From: Boesenbergia rotunda
Lineage: Eukaryota > Streptophyta > Magnoliopsida > Zingiberales > Zingiberaceae
Length of the DNA: 64,000 bases
Assembly (NCBI GenBank): GCA_024364735.1
Contig: JAGFNQ010006430.1
Span: 1 to 64,000, forward strand
Direction: 5' to 3'
Below, one piece after another: positions 43,003 to 55,500 of the stretch. Made by a program: the position numbers and the translations under genes. Under the pieces are notes generated by a model. It was not told the origin of the DNA, ran no database searches, and saw only the letters and a program-made list of their open reading frames with translations. The stretch's first letter is position 1, and each line of letters begins with the position of its first letter.

Positions 43003-44185
43003 GATGTACTCGCTGATCCAGCCAACTCACCGTCGGCTACTCCGGCGCCCCCTTCTCTGGTGGTAGCTCCTCCCGATGTACCCTCTTCGAGTAGGGGGAA
43101 GGCGTCTGAGGGGGAAGCGCCGGATTCTGAGCTTGAGGTCTTAGACGTGGATATCGGTCCACTGGAGACCAGGCGCCGTCGGGATCGGTCAGGTGACGGT
43201 TCGCCTCCCTTTGGGACCACTATTGCCTCTCCGACGAGGACCCACTCTGCGTCTCCTCCGTCGATGATTCCTGTTCCGCCGGTGTCTATGCCCATTGCCC
43301 CGATTTCTTCCGCTCAGGGGGATATCCCGTTGGTGCCTCCTTTACCTCAGGCTGGTTCCTCGAGTATGCAGGTCGATAGGCCTCTTCCTTCTCTCCCTGA
43401 GGGAGTTACGGGCCCGCGCCTGTTGCATCTGATCTAGCTGTCTTGGGCGGACCCCCGTACTACTTACGAGGCTCCTGTCTCCGCGTTGCTGGAATCGGCC
43501 CGGGTGGTCTATCTATACGCTCCCCTGAGCGACCATTCGTTCTAGGGTTTTCGGGAGTTTGACTATCAGGACCCCCTTATTCGAGCTAATGGTGTCGTAG
43601 CGGGGGTCTATCAGGTATGCCTGCTTAGTCCTATCACACCTAACACCTTTGTTTCCTTTATAGCTCGTCAACTCGATTTATGATATGGGCGTTTCCTTCG
43701 CGACCCAGGCTCGGTCTCTTCGTCAAGCTGAGTCCCGAAAGGAGGAACTGGAAGCTCAGCTTCGCCACGCGCAGCTGCAATCTGGCGACGAGGCCTTGAG
43801 CAGTCTGCGGGCTGAGAACGTGGCCCTTCAAGAGCGTGCATCCCGTGCGGAGGTGCGGCTCCAGGAATGTCTAGTGGAGCTGAATACGGCTCGTGCGATG
43901 ACAATCCAGGCACAACGACAAATCGTTTGTCTGGAGCACGGGGAGTGCCAGGCTCAGGCCTTAGAGCAACAGGCCAAAGTAGAGTTAGCCAAGGTCAAGG
44001 CGGAGCTTCTGGAGGCCTGCCAGTCAGTCGCAGCGCTACGTGCCGATCTGTCGGCCAAGGAGGAAGAACTGACTGCCCGCTCGAGAGACCTCGCACGGCT
44101 TAGGAAGCATCGCGCGGACCTGAAGACTAAGCTGAAGGTGGCTCAGGAGGAGCGGGAGAGGGTTCGGGCTCAGGTCGCGCCCTAG
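43003..44185 (+). pseudogene. Antisense gene of the Tat-like Ty3/gypsy element
   Basis: The frame codes a Pro/Ser-rich part (43003-43437; SATPAPPSLVVAPPDVPSSS), then, past TAG stops near 43437 and 43543, FDYQDPLIRANGVVAGVYQ. A possible 49-bp intron (43615-43663, GTATGC...TATAG) joins it in frame to LVNSIYDMGVSFATQARSLR and a 160-residue region rich in Leu, Glu and Arg heptads (LEAQLRHAQL; LSAKEEELTARSRDLARLRK) that should form a long coiled coil. It lies opposite to gag at 46300-47620. An extra ORF antisense to gag-pol near the 3' end is known for Tat-lineage elements. Its function is unknown. Confidence 0.7.
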
Positions 44186-44656
44186 CGACCTGCCTATAGG
44201 CGTTAGTCCGGCGTTGTTCTTTTTTCTTTCCTCATGTAGGTAGAGGCCAAACCTCCTTTTAATCATTTGGAATTACGCATGTGTTTGGCTATTTAAATGG
44301 TGGGCGTCCAGGCGTGGGCGACTTGAGTGAGGGAATGCTTGCCCAACCCCTTTTGGTTAGTGAGCACGTGTGACACCCGAGTGCAACGGTGGCTATATAT
44401 CCACCACCTAGGAGGGTACGCAATTGTGTGATTCGGCCTTTCTGAATGGCGGGGTAAAACATCCGAGCGCGATATTTCCCGTGTCACCCACTCGTATGGG
44501 CTCGACTGAGATCTTCACAGAATGAGATTGCCTTGATTGAACAAGGTTGCCAACTCAGGGAGTTCGGAAAATCTTCTCTAAGTGTGTCCGATCGGAAAGT
44601 TAGGTTAAGAGCCGTCACCAAGCCTTAGTTGTTCACGGCCTGTAGGCGGCCACTCA
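44186..44656 (+). other. Spacer before the tandem array
   Basis: Non-coding DNA of the Tat-like element; no recognised feature. Confidence 0.5.
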
Positions 44657-46155
44657 TGGGCTGAGAGGCGATCCGAGGACCATGGGGGCAGGCCCACTTA
44701 TATCTCACCGGGGCGAGAGTTTGGCTTCTTGGTCGGGGACCTCTCAGGGAGCGTGGGTCACCACACACTTGTCTGAGAGCCGATCGAGGGATAGTGGGAG
44801 CGAATCCCGATTTTATAGCTCGTTCGGAGATGAGAGTTTGGCCTCTCGGTCAGGGACCTCTCAGGGAGCGTGGGCCGCCACACGCCCCGCTGAGAGCCGA
44901 TCCGAGGGATAGCGGGAGCGGATCCCGATTTATAGCTCGTTCGGAGATGAGAGTTTGGCCTCTCGGTAGGGGACCTCTCAGGGAGCACGGGTCGCCACAC
45001 GCCCCGCTGAGAGCCGATCCGAGGGATAGCGAGAGCGGATCCCAATTTATAGCTCGTTCGGAGATGAGAGTTTGGCCTCTCGGTCGGGGACCTCTCAGGG
45101 AGCGTGGGTCGCCACGCGCCCGGCTAAGAGCTGATCCAAGAGATAGCGAGAGCGGATCCCGATTTATAGCTCGTTTGGAGATGAGAGTTTGGCCTCTCGG
45201 TCGGGGGCCTCTCAGGGAAAGTGGGTCGCCACGCACCCGGCTGAGAGCCGATCCGAGGGATAGCCGAGGCGGATCCCTATTTATAGCTCGTTCAGATACT
45301 AGTGTTTGGCCTCTCGGTCGGGGAGCGTGGGTCGCCACATGCCCGGCTGAGAGTCGATCCGAAGGATAGCGGGAGCGGATCCCGATTTATAGCTCATTCG
45401 GAGTTGAGAGTTTGGCCTCTCGGTCGGGGACCTCTCAGGGAGAGTGGGTTGCCACGCGCCAGGCTGAGAGCCGATCCGAGGGATAGCGAGAGCGGATCCC
45501 GATTTATAGCTCGTTCAGACACGAGAGTTTGGCCTCTCGGTCGGGGACCTCTCAGGGAACGTGGATCGCCACACACCCGGCTGAGAGCCGATTCGAGGGA
45601 TAGCGGGAGCGGATCCCGATTTATAGCTCGTTCGGAGATGAGAGTTTGGCCTCTCGGTTGGGGACCTCTCAGGGAGCGTGGGTTTCCACGCGCCCAGCTG
45701 AGAGCTGATCCGAGGTATAGCGGGAGCGGATCCCGATTTATAGCTCGTTCGGAGGTGAGAGTTTGGACTCTCGGTCGAGGACCTCTCAGGGAGTGTGAGT
45801 CGCCACGCGCCCGGCTGAGAGCCGATCCGAGGGATAGCGGGAGCGAATCCCGATTTATGGCTCGTTCGGAGACGAGAGTTTGACCTCTCAGTCGGGGACC
45901 TCTCAGGGAGGGGAGCGTGGGTCGCCACACGCCCGACTGAGAGCCAATCCGAGAGATAGCGGGAGCAGATCCCGATTTATAGCTCGTTCGGAGATGAGAG
46001 TTTGGCCTCTCGGTCGAGGACCTCTAAGGGAGCGTGGGTCGCCACGCGCCAGGTTGAGAACCGATCCGAGGGATAGCGGGAGCGGATCCCGATTTATAGC
46101 TCGTTCGGAGACGAGAGTTTGGCGGTTGGGGACCTCTCAGGGAGCGTGGTTTGGG
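44657..46155. repeat. 116-117 bp tandem repeat array, about 13 units
   Basis: Units contain GAGAGTTTGGCCTCTCGG, GGGGACCTCTCAGGGAGCGT, CTGAGAGCCGATCCGAGG and GATTTATAGCTCGTTCGGAG; the last phrase recurs at 44816, 44933, 45049 and so on. The first unit is divergent and one is about 109 bp. Because the unit is near 39 codons, frames stay open on both strands. Tandem arrays between the coding part and the LTR are common in Tat/Ogre-like elements. Confidence 0.95.
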
Positions 46156-46299
46156 GGTTTGCTCCTTGACAAGCTAGCAGCTCGTGAGTTAGACAAGCTC
46201 TAGCTTGTCCTTGAGAAGGTTAGACTTCCACTAGGAGCGTGAAGGGTGCAGAATACATCTTATTCACTATCCCGGAGGGTGAGAGCCTCCTCGTGCTGA

Positions 46300-47620
46300 C
46301 TTGCTTGAAACCATGCCCTCTTCTCTTAACAACGTTCTGCTTTTTAGCCTGCTACTCGTCCTTTCTTTCGGGCCCACCAGGTGGCCTCGACAGGAGCAGA
46401 TCACGAGTGATCCAGGGCTCGGGTCCATGTCTTGCGACTGGAGCACGAGCTTGCCTTCCTTGGCCGGTGTCCTGTCCCGGGGCGGCTTGTCCTCGTCTGG
46501 AGTCCGACTCTGGCCCAGCTGTCGGCACTCCTCGGTATCGTGGGAATGACTATGATGAGATGTGCAGTAAAGTCTCCAGCGGGTCAGCAGGCAGGCTAGG
46601 GCTACTAGCTGCACTCGCCGACGCTCTGTCTCCATTTGGTTGATGAGCCCTTGCGGACTTCGAATGGGCCCACCCGGTGGTTTGCTAGGCTGCGCCGGAT
46701 TTTGCGAGGGGGGGGGGCAAGTGGGATGGCTCTTTCTTGCGAGCAGCTTGTGCCTCTTCCACATTAACGTACTTGGCGGCCTTACCCAGTAGGGGGTCGA
46801 GGTCCTTTGGAGGTTTCCTGATGAGCGAGCGAAAGAAATCCCCCTCTTGCAATCCTTAGGAGAATGCACTGATCAACACATCGGGTGCGGCGGTGGGCAC
46901 GTCCAGTGCTACCCCGCTGAATCTCTTGATGTAGGCCCGAAGTGTCTCATTCGAACCTTGTTTTAAAGCGAACAAGTTGACACTTGTCTTATGATGCCTT
47001 CGGATGCTCGCAAAGTGTTGAAGGAATGCCCTCCTAAGCTCACCGAAGCTAGCTATAAATCCGCTAGGGAGTTGCCCGAGCCATCGTTGAGTGACTCCAG
47101 AGAGCGTTGTCAGGAATGCTCTGCACTTCACGCCCTCGGGATATTGATGTAGCCGCGCAACACTCTCGAACTTCATGAGGTGCTCTTCGGGGTCAGCGGT
47201 TCTGGCGTACTCGGGCATGGTGAAGAATCTGAGATGTCGGGGAACCGGGTCCTCCAGGATCCATGGGGCAAAGGGGCTGTGCGCCCGAGGAACTGGTGGC
47301 GCACTGACTAGGGTTTTTCCCTTGTCGCGACGCGACGAGCGTGTTTGGTTGGATGCGGGTGCCTTGGCCGACAAGGGCCTAACCGCGTCGCCCCGGCGGT
47401 GGTGCATGCGCAGGAGGGAGGGGGCCGAGCCTCCGGCTGGCGGAACGACTCTTCCCCGACCTCCCGAAGGGTAATATATCGCGGGCTCCTGGGGGCAAGT
47501 GGTCGGGCCGCCAGCGCGCGATGGCCTCTGTGAGGTTCCCCTAGCCCGGGCGGCTGAAAGGCGCTCATACTGTTCGGGAGTAACGGTCATCTCAACCCAG
47601 TTGTGATCCTCCATCTTCAC
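46300..47620 (-). pseudogene. Ty3/gypsy gag (Tat-like), broken
   Basis: The minus-strand start MKMEDHNWVEMTVTPEQYER is 21 bp from the primer site. It leads to a gag core (FTMPEYARTADPEEHLMKFE, CRAFLTTLSGVTQRWLGQLP, FGELRRAFLQHFASIRRHHK, LFALKQGSNETLRAYIKRFS). A TAA near 46857 interrupts the frame after LISAFS; after a shift at a C-run near 46707-46716 it continues (PSQNPAQPSKPPGGPIRSPQ) to a HSHDTEEC motif typical of this gag C-terminus. No pol follows: the sequence goes into the tandem array. Thus this element relies, or relied, on others. Confidence 0.88.
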
Positions 47621-47640
47621 TTCCGATCATGCTGCTGGGT

Positions 47641-47657
47641 CCCTCCTTCTAGCGCCA
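47641..47657 (-). other. Primer binding site of the Tat-like element
   Basis: The minus strand reads TGGCGCTAGAAGGAGGG a few bases inside the LTR, a primer site of the TGGCGC type used by Tat and Athila elements. The exact tRNA is not certain. Confidence 0.7.
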
Positions 47658-47661
47658 AATT

Positions 47662-48607
47662 TGATCCTGTGGCAAAGTGAGGTGGCGGTCCCAAGGGGCG
47701 GATGGTCTCCCGGGCATCACGAGTGGGTGAGGTGGCGTCGCCCTGGCTCTAAGCTGGCCCCTGCCTGCAAAACGAGGACCGTTAGCAAACCCGCCGGGGG
47801 GTTTCCCCTGTCAGGCACTCTGACGGTCAAGTCAGTATCCGCAGGAAATATAGTGGACCTGAACTGAAATGCAGTAGTAGGGAGAGCTCGCGCGCATACC
47901 TGCGGTAGGAGGAGTGAAGAGTTTATATAGCCGGGGGGGGGGCTGACAACCCTTGTCTGTGTTGACGCGACAAGGGTGTGATACCTGTCAGCCCGTATGA
48001 GAGCACTCAGTAGTGGCGCGACATGACGCGGGGTGCTCGAGCAGTACGAAAGTACTAGATTGGCGGACTAACCGCGAGATGTGTCATAGATGAGTAAGGT
48101 GTGTAGTACCTCGATAGCAAGGGTGTACCCTGGATATAATGACATAGGGGGTATAGGGGCAAGATAGCCCGTACCCTGAGCGCCGACCGGGGGTCCAAGT
48201 GTTAAGGACCGGGTCGGGTAATGTCCAGCGAGCGTGGGCAGCCACGCGTCCGACTGGGAGAGTTGAGGCACAGGGTACGCCCTGAGTTGGGGGTTTATTG
48301 AGTTATGCCTAGCTGATTCTGTTGGATATCTGGTCTTTGTGGTGTTGCTGGAGCGTGGGGCGCCACGCGTCCGACTGACTTGTTCACCCTAGCTTGGGAT
48401 CAAGGAATGGGTTGAGGTGGTCGAGCTAGGTGGGGTTGGAGGTCGACCCGACCGACCCTACACGCTGCTGACCGCCTATTACCTCGGGGGCTTTCGGTCT
48501 CAAGGACCCCCTGAGTGAGGTCTCTGTTGGTCCACCTACTGGCCTTCCCGTGGCGCCAGGCTATCTGGCGGAGCGAACCAACCTACCCGTAGGCAAGGCC
48601 GGGATCA
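47662..48607 (-). repeat. 5' LTR of the Tat-like element
   Basis: The plus strand starts TGATCCTG and ends CCGGGATCA, with matching inverted ends TGATCC/GGATCA, 946 bp. It has short repeated phrases (GAGCGTGGGCAGCCACGCGTCC near 48230 and its variant near 48352). The partner LTR on the left is missing. Confidence 0.75.
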
Positions 48608-49540
48608 GATATCAATACTGAGTATTTTATAGTTTTCTTTTTTTATCGATGATTTTCTAAGAAGACATCATTTTCCTTGGGGCTCAGTTCTCCCTCATTC
48701 AATAATATTTATTTTCGCTCTTTTCTTCTTCCAATCTTCCTCGAAATCATTTTTATATTACGTATAAATGTATAAATAATAAATTATAGATGGAATGAAT
48801 AATTTTTTTAAATTTTTTTATGCAAGAAAATTACTATCATCATAAAATTTATGCATTTAAAAAATCATAAAATATGATTCATAAATTTTTAGTACTTTTG
48901 ATGTAGACTTATATTAATCCATTAAAATTAAATTTAATACTTGTAATTCCCTTATTATATTTGTGCAGGTAATAAACAAACTTCGAAATACCATTAAATT
49001 AAAATTATATGACATAAATAAGGTTTTATTATTCATTTAATTTTAAATAATTTTATTTTAATAAAATAGTAGAGAATTATATTTTCTTTTTTAAAGATGT
49101 TGTTATCGATCCCAAGTGTAGATGAAAAAGTGTAAGGGAAAGTTTATTTTTTTAAAAAGAATTATTAAAAGTTTAAAATAACTGTTTGACTTAAGAGTTA
49201 AGACTCATGGAAACTTGAGACGGCCGTGCTCCATTGAGTATTACACGAGACAACTCAAAAACAAGTTAAATGCCATGAGAATTTTTTCCTTGAGAAAATT
49301 TAAATTACAAGGGTGTCAATGAAAATCAACCAAAAATAAATTAGGTCGGAACCAACCATAACTCGAGTCAAACCGGACCGCACCCTGAGCCCTATGCGGA
49401 AAGCGGTATAATCCAACGACCAACATCTCGCCGGTTCATCATCATAATCGAGTTGCTTGAGCCGCAAGCAGCAAGAAAAAGAAAAACCGAGAGGAAGCCG
49501 AAGCGCAACCGGAGGAGCAGGCGAAGCAAGGGCGGCGGAG
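48608..49540 (+). promoter_or_regulatory. Region upstream of RPN7
   Basis: This 930-bp AT-rich region separates the transposon block from RPN7 and must contain its promoter. A TATA-like GTATAAT at 49406-49412 is weak. No other feature was recognised. Confidence 0.5.
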
Positions 49541-52500
49541 ATGGAAGGGCAAGAAGGCACGCAGCAGCAACACCTCGCCCTTGCTCACAAACTCTTCCTC
49601 CTCTCCCATCCGGATACCGAAGACATCGAGAAGGTCCGCCTCCGCGGCGAGGTCCTCGATGCCGTCAGGGAAAACGGTAATGGGTTCCGCATCTGCGAAC
49701 GTATAGATCATTTTTGTTCCATCTGTTTGCGAAGTGACGCACTCCGTCGCCGGGCTTCGCTTTCGGTCTGTTTTTTATTCTTCACATCTTGCTTCTTTGT
49801 TGCCCGAACAGACATGGCCTCCCTGTATGAGTCGCTCGCCTCCGCCTCGGTGCTGGAGATAGACGCCTCGGTGCTCGATTCAATGAAGATGAAAATCGAG
49901 GAGGAGCTCAAGAAGCTTGATGAAAAGTGATTTTTTCCCTTATTGGTCTTTAATATTTGATTTTTCTTCTTGTTCTCGTGTTTTTCTACTAATTGTACCC
50001 TGATGGGATTTTTTTAGATGTTTTAACTCTATCCTTGAGTTATATGTTATATGATTAGGGGAACATTGACCAGATCTATACTAATTTGATGATATTTAGT
50101 GTCAGAGAACAGGTAGAAGAATTTTTGACTCGAGCAAGATAAGCTAAAATCATAGTCTGCATACAAACATGCACGAGATTAAACCTAGCCGTTTCTAGCT
50201 GGAAAATATCGTCTTCATCTCATCCGATTTCTGTCTGACCATTCTCTGTGGCTTGACTGACGTTAGATACCTCTTGAGACGCTTATCTAGATTTTCTTTC
50301 TGTTAATACTCAAATACAGATATTTGAGACATTATTCTCTGCCCCGTGTTTTGTTGCTTGAAAAAGAAAGCTAAGAACAATTGAAAAATATACGCTGCGT
50401 CAAGTTAAATATCAAATATCATTAATCTGATATAGTTTTGGTGCATGTTTGATCTTCTGTCTATTTCAGTAACTATCCAATAATTGAACACCATGTAATA
50501 TGTGCTTTGCATAACTATTCCGTGTAAAGATGTTATTGGAATCTTCATTTTACTTCAGCCCTTCCTGTCTAGATATTACTGTGTTCATTTACCCCTGTTA
50601 GTTGTAATGAATTAATATATTTGGGTAGAATTTGGATACTCACAACTCAACTCCCCTGTTAGTGGTCACATAAATTATAAAATATTCTTGTAGAAGAATT
50701 TGGTCACTGAAAGTTCAATTCCTCTTCTTAGTCGTCCCATTCATCATCATCAATAAGATCATCATCATCAGCTATGATTGTTTCAATTATTTGAGATTGA
50801 CTACATGAATTTTATCCCTTTGAGTTCTATGCAAAGTCACGTCATAATTAATACTCAAATTAATAAAATCAATTTTATTAAATTGTGTAGTATTTTCTGG
50901 TTTCACTTTGCCCCTCGACCGTCCACTTTAATAAATTCAACTTATCTACTTATAAAATATACTGGTCATCTTGAAATATATTCGTATAATCTCAATGTAT
51001 TTTCTCTCATTTTATTACCTATTGAAGCTACACACGATAACTCTCAAATATTAGAATCTTTATTTAATACTTTCTAATAACCCCACGCGTCTGTCTAAGA
51101 GTTCTTTATTTATTGCATTAATTTATTCATGATTTTTTTAAAACAACCTAACACACTGATTCAAAATTATACTAAATCATACTGTATATATACTTCTTTT
51201 TGACGTAAGGGAGACAACAATCACATAAGATTCAGGAAGCTTCCTTCTATTTTCACCACTCAATTTTTATCCTGTTAATTATATCATACTCAATGCCTCT
51301 TTGTTGAAAACTAAATCTGAGATACATAAATTCTGGTTTCATATCCATCCATCTTGACCATTTCATCAAGTTTCTCTTGCTTTTGAAACCGGAATTCAGA
51401 TGCTCCATTTTATTCTACTTAACTTAACACCTTATGTTTTAAAAGTTATTTTTTCACAATTACAATTTCAAGTTCATTGTAATTACATTTGGATCAATCA
51501 ACATGATATTGCTTGTGACTAATATACACTAAGGCGGTTTAGAATTTAGATTGGTTAGCATATTTAGTACTAATGTGAAGAGATTTATACTTTGAGTTGG
51601 CCTTTGATTAAACGTACAACTACAGAGAAAAAATACTTGTCACACTCCCAATTCTTCTAACACTAGCAACAACATTATTATACATGTCTTTGTCATATCA
51701 ATATAATTGTAAGATATTCCTTTCTTCTCTAAAACCTACCAAATTGTTGTCTATGGACTTTGTTGCAAGTTTTTTCTATATGAAAAAAATCATAATATTT
51801 TTTATACTTGCCCCACCTATCACATACGTGCTATGTAATGGTTGATTGCATACTTGCACATACTTTTAGAAACCTTGCATAATGCCTACGTCATTTTTTA
51901 TATATAGCCTTTCTAGCTTAGGTTAAACCCTATGTTACTGATTTTTTTTCCTAGTTATTTCTCCATCCCATTTTGTTTTCTATAAGAAAGTTATACTATT
52001 CTTTTCCTAGTCATGACATATAGCTATATTGTAGAAGATGAGGATGAGCAAAAGATCAGAGTTGCAGCGATGAGGATGGTAAGGTGGATGTGTGGATATA
52101 TAAGGATTGACAGGATAATAAAATGAAAAATTAGAGAGAAAGTAGAAGAAAAACTCTAAGAGATATGTTTAAAATGATATAGACATGTACATAGACGACG
52201 ATAAATGCTCCAGTTAGGAGATGTAAAATTATGACAAATATGCATATCAAATGAGGAACAGAAAAATCAAAAAAGACTTGGTTAGTAATAATAAAAAAGA
52301 TAAAATTTATTTAAATATAAATGACGATATAGTAAGGGATAGAGTCCAATGACATAGAAGGATTCATATAGTCGACCCCACTTAGTGGGATAATGTTTTA
52401 GTGTTGTTGTTGTTGTCCCTATATTGCAAGTTGCTAACCTTTTGTATAATCATAGAACACATTATTTACCATAATAATGTCAGAACACTTAGTTATTTTG

Positions 52501-55500
52501 CATCACATGGCCCATACTTTGAATATGGAGGTACCTAGGCATTGAAGGCCCTTCGCTTTAGTTTTAGGTGGCAACCTAGCCTGACAATAGGTTCATAGCT
52601 AGGCTTAGACAAATTTGACAGATTGTTTAGGCATAACACAAGTTCAACCTTTTCATTTGAACTTGGGACTGGCATTGAATGTTTTTCTTAATATATATTT
52701 TTTAGTTGTCCTACTATTATACAATAATTTTTAAAAATAGAAATTTGTCACTTGCACTCTTGCCCTTGTCACATATGTAATATTCTTAAAGTAGGAGTAA
52801 ATTCTTGTTTCTAATCCATTGGGTATGATATAACATGCCAATAACATTGTGCTTTTATTATGGGAAAGGATTGCTGATGCTGAAGAGAATCTAGGAGAAA
52901 GTGAAGTACGTGAAGCTCATTTAGCCAAGTCTTTGTTCTACATTCAGATTGGAGACAAGGTGCCCATGGTTATGATTTTTGAATGTGAATTTGTTATTGA
53001 ATGTGACATTTATAGTATTAAAAAATTATGTTAAACTTTAACTACAGGAGAAGGCATTAGAACAGCTTAAAGTAACTGAAGGAAAAACAGTTGCTATTGG
53101 ACAAAAGATGGATCTTGTCTTCTATACCTTGCAACTTGGTTTCTTCTACATGGATTTTGATCTCATTTCTAGGTCAATTGACAGGGCTAAGAAGTAAGTT
53201 ATCAATTTTCTAGTTCTAGTTTGATCTGGAGAATCTTTAGCTAATTATACTGGACATAATTTGGACAGACTATTTGAAGAAGGTGGTGACTGGGAGAGGA
53301 AGAATCGATTAAAAGTATACGAAGGTTTATATTGCATGTCTACCCGTAACTTTAAGAAAGCAGCCAATTTATTTTTGGATTCAATATCAACCTTCACAAC
53401 TTATGAGCTATTCTCTTATGATACATTCATTTTCTACACTGTTCTCACAAGCATTATATCATTGGACAGAGTATCTCTTAAACAAAAGGTATTTGCACTG
53501 TCAAGATGCTTTACTCATTTGCTTCTTGAATTTAGCTAAAATGCCAATGAATAATCTGCAGGTTGTCGATGCACCTGAAATTCTAACAGTTATTGGCAAA
53601 ATTCCTCATTTATCTGAATTCCTCAACTCCCTTTATGGCTGCCAGTACAAGTCATTTTTTTCTGCATTCTGTAAGTGGATATATTGTTGTCTTCTAAACA
53701 GTACGCTAAAGATAACTCAATTTGATGTCTTGCATGTATATTTTGCGTGTGCTCATGGTTTAGTTCGATTAGCAGCTAGCCACATTTGGACAGTGCTCAC
53801 CAAGTTCGTCTCTTCGAACTGTTGTTAATTTTTGACAGTCTTTCATCTTGTTGCTTGAGTTACTAGTTAGATATATTTTCTCATATTTTTGATCTACACA
53901 TGTGGCCTCCTAATATTATTCAGTGTTCACTACCTCCGCCATTCTTTTCGGACTGTGAATCTGGACCTATTAAAAAAAATAAAGTTGTTTGTTTTTTAAA
54001 TTTTATAATACAACTATGTTGTAGTATTTTCCAAGGCCATAACTCATCAAATTTTCTTCAATGTTAGTGGTGCACATTCAGGGAAAAAAAATTCTATTAA
54101 GATATATTCACATTGTTGATTAAAAAAAGGAACATTGTGGGCTACATTGCAATGCTTTCCTTTTTTTTTGGTATGTTTCTAACCATTTCCCCCTTCAACC
54201 AATACTTATTTGATTATGATCATTTGCTTCTCAGCTGGACTAACTGAGCAGATAAAGTTTGACCGTATTTACAACCTCATTTTCGGTATTACATGAGGGA
54301 AGTTCGCACTGTAGTTTATTCTCAGTTCCTTGAATCTTACAAGAGCGTGACAATGGAAGCAATGGCAACAGCTTTTGGAGTATCTGTTGATTTCATTGAT
54401 CTGTAAGTGTTTGTGCTATTCTTTGGTGATCAAGGCCCCAAAACTTGCATTTTAAAAATTTTATACTATTTTATTATGATGTTTAGATAGTTTCTGTTTG
54501 TTCTTCATAGTCTCATTTGGTATTTTGCCACATTAGAATTTTTTTCATCTTACACAATGGATTATCACTTGTGCCTCAATCACATTTTTATGAGGTTCTT
54601 GACATAATATTGTCGGTAGAAATTTAGCTTAATTACCAAAGACAACCCTTTCTATATCTGTTTGGTAATATTAATCAAAGTTGACATTAGCCAATATTAA
54701 TGTATTTAAATTTAACCCCTAGTTTCATAAGACTCCATCGTGTTGGTTCAAATATGTTATGAAACGTTAGCTTGTTACATGTATACTTATGATTTGGTAG
54801 CAAGTGTGCTAGCGAGTTGACAAATGCTGTGATGATCTCATCCAATTGCACTCTCTTTGATAAAGGGACAATCGCTCTTTATGTGTTTTATTCTCTTATG
54901 AAATTATGGATTGGAAGCTATGTGCCACAAAAGCCTCATTGCATAGTAGTCAGCTTTACAGGAATGTGTCCTAACTCAGCCAATCAGTTGTTTAATCCAG
55001 ATAAGCTCCTATGCTATTAGCTCCGTGACTCTATATCTGCCTTGCAATTGATCTGGCTATATGTGTCTGCGTATTGTATTTCCAGGAAATCAAGTTTCCT
55101 TATAGAGAAAGCAGTAGCTTGATATGGATTGCCTATCATGCTCCACTTGCATTATATACCTTTCAATCTAAAGATGATCTTGATTCTGAAACAAAATGAC
55201 TTTTTTTAGAACATTTTTGAGGCGCCATAGAATTTTTAGAGTTGCTTCCCAATGATCATGAAAGGAACTTTTAGGGTGCGTTTGGTTCAAGTTATCAAAT
55301 ATAACCTTAGTTATGTGATTACCAAGTAATAACATAACCAAGATAATGGGGTGACATACTTGAAGTGCTTGTTAAATTAATAATCAATAAATCTTTTGTT
55401 TGGATAATATATGACATAATATAATATTTTACGTATTACTCTAGTTAAATTTTAGTATAATAATATATTGCTTATGTTAAAAGAGAGAATATTTCTATTC

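Noticed and set aside
43003..43010. GATGT after the C-type LTR as a target copy matching GATAT at 48608
   Set aside because: One mismatch in five bases, and the two sites belong to different elements.
44794..45930. ORFs of 130-190 residues in the tandem array on both strands
   Set aside because: The unit is close to 117 bp (39 codons) and GC-rich, so open frames arise on both strands by repetition.
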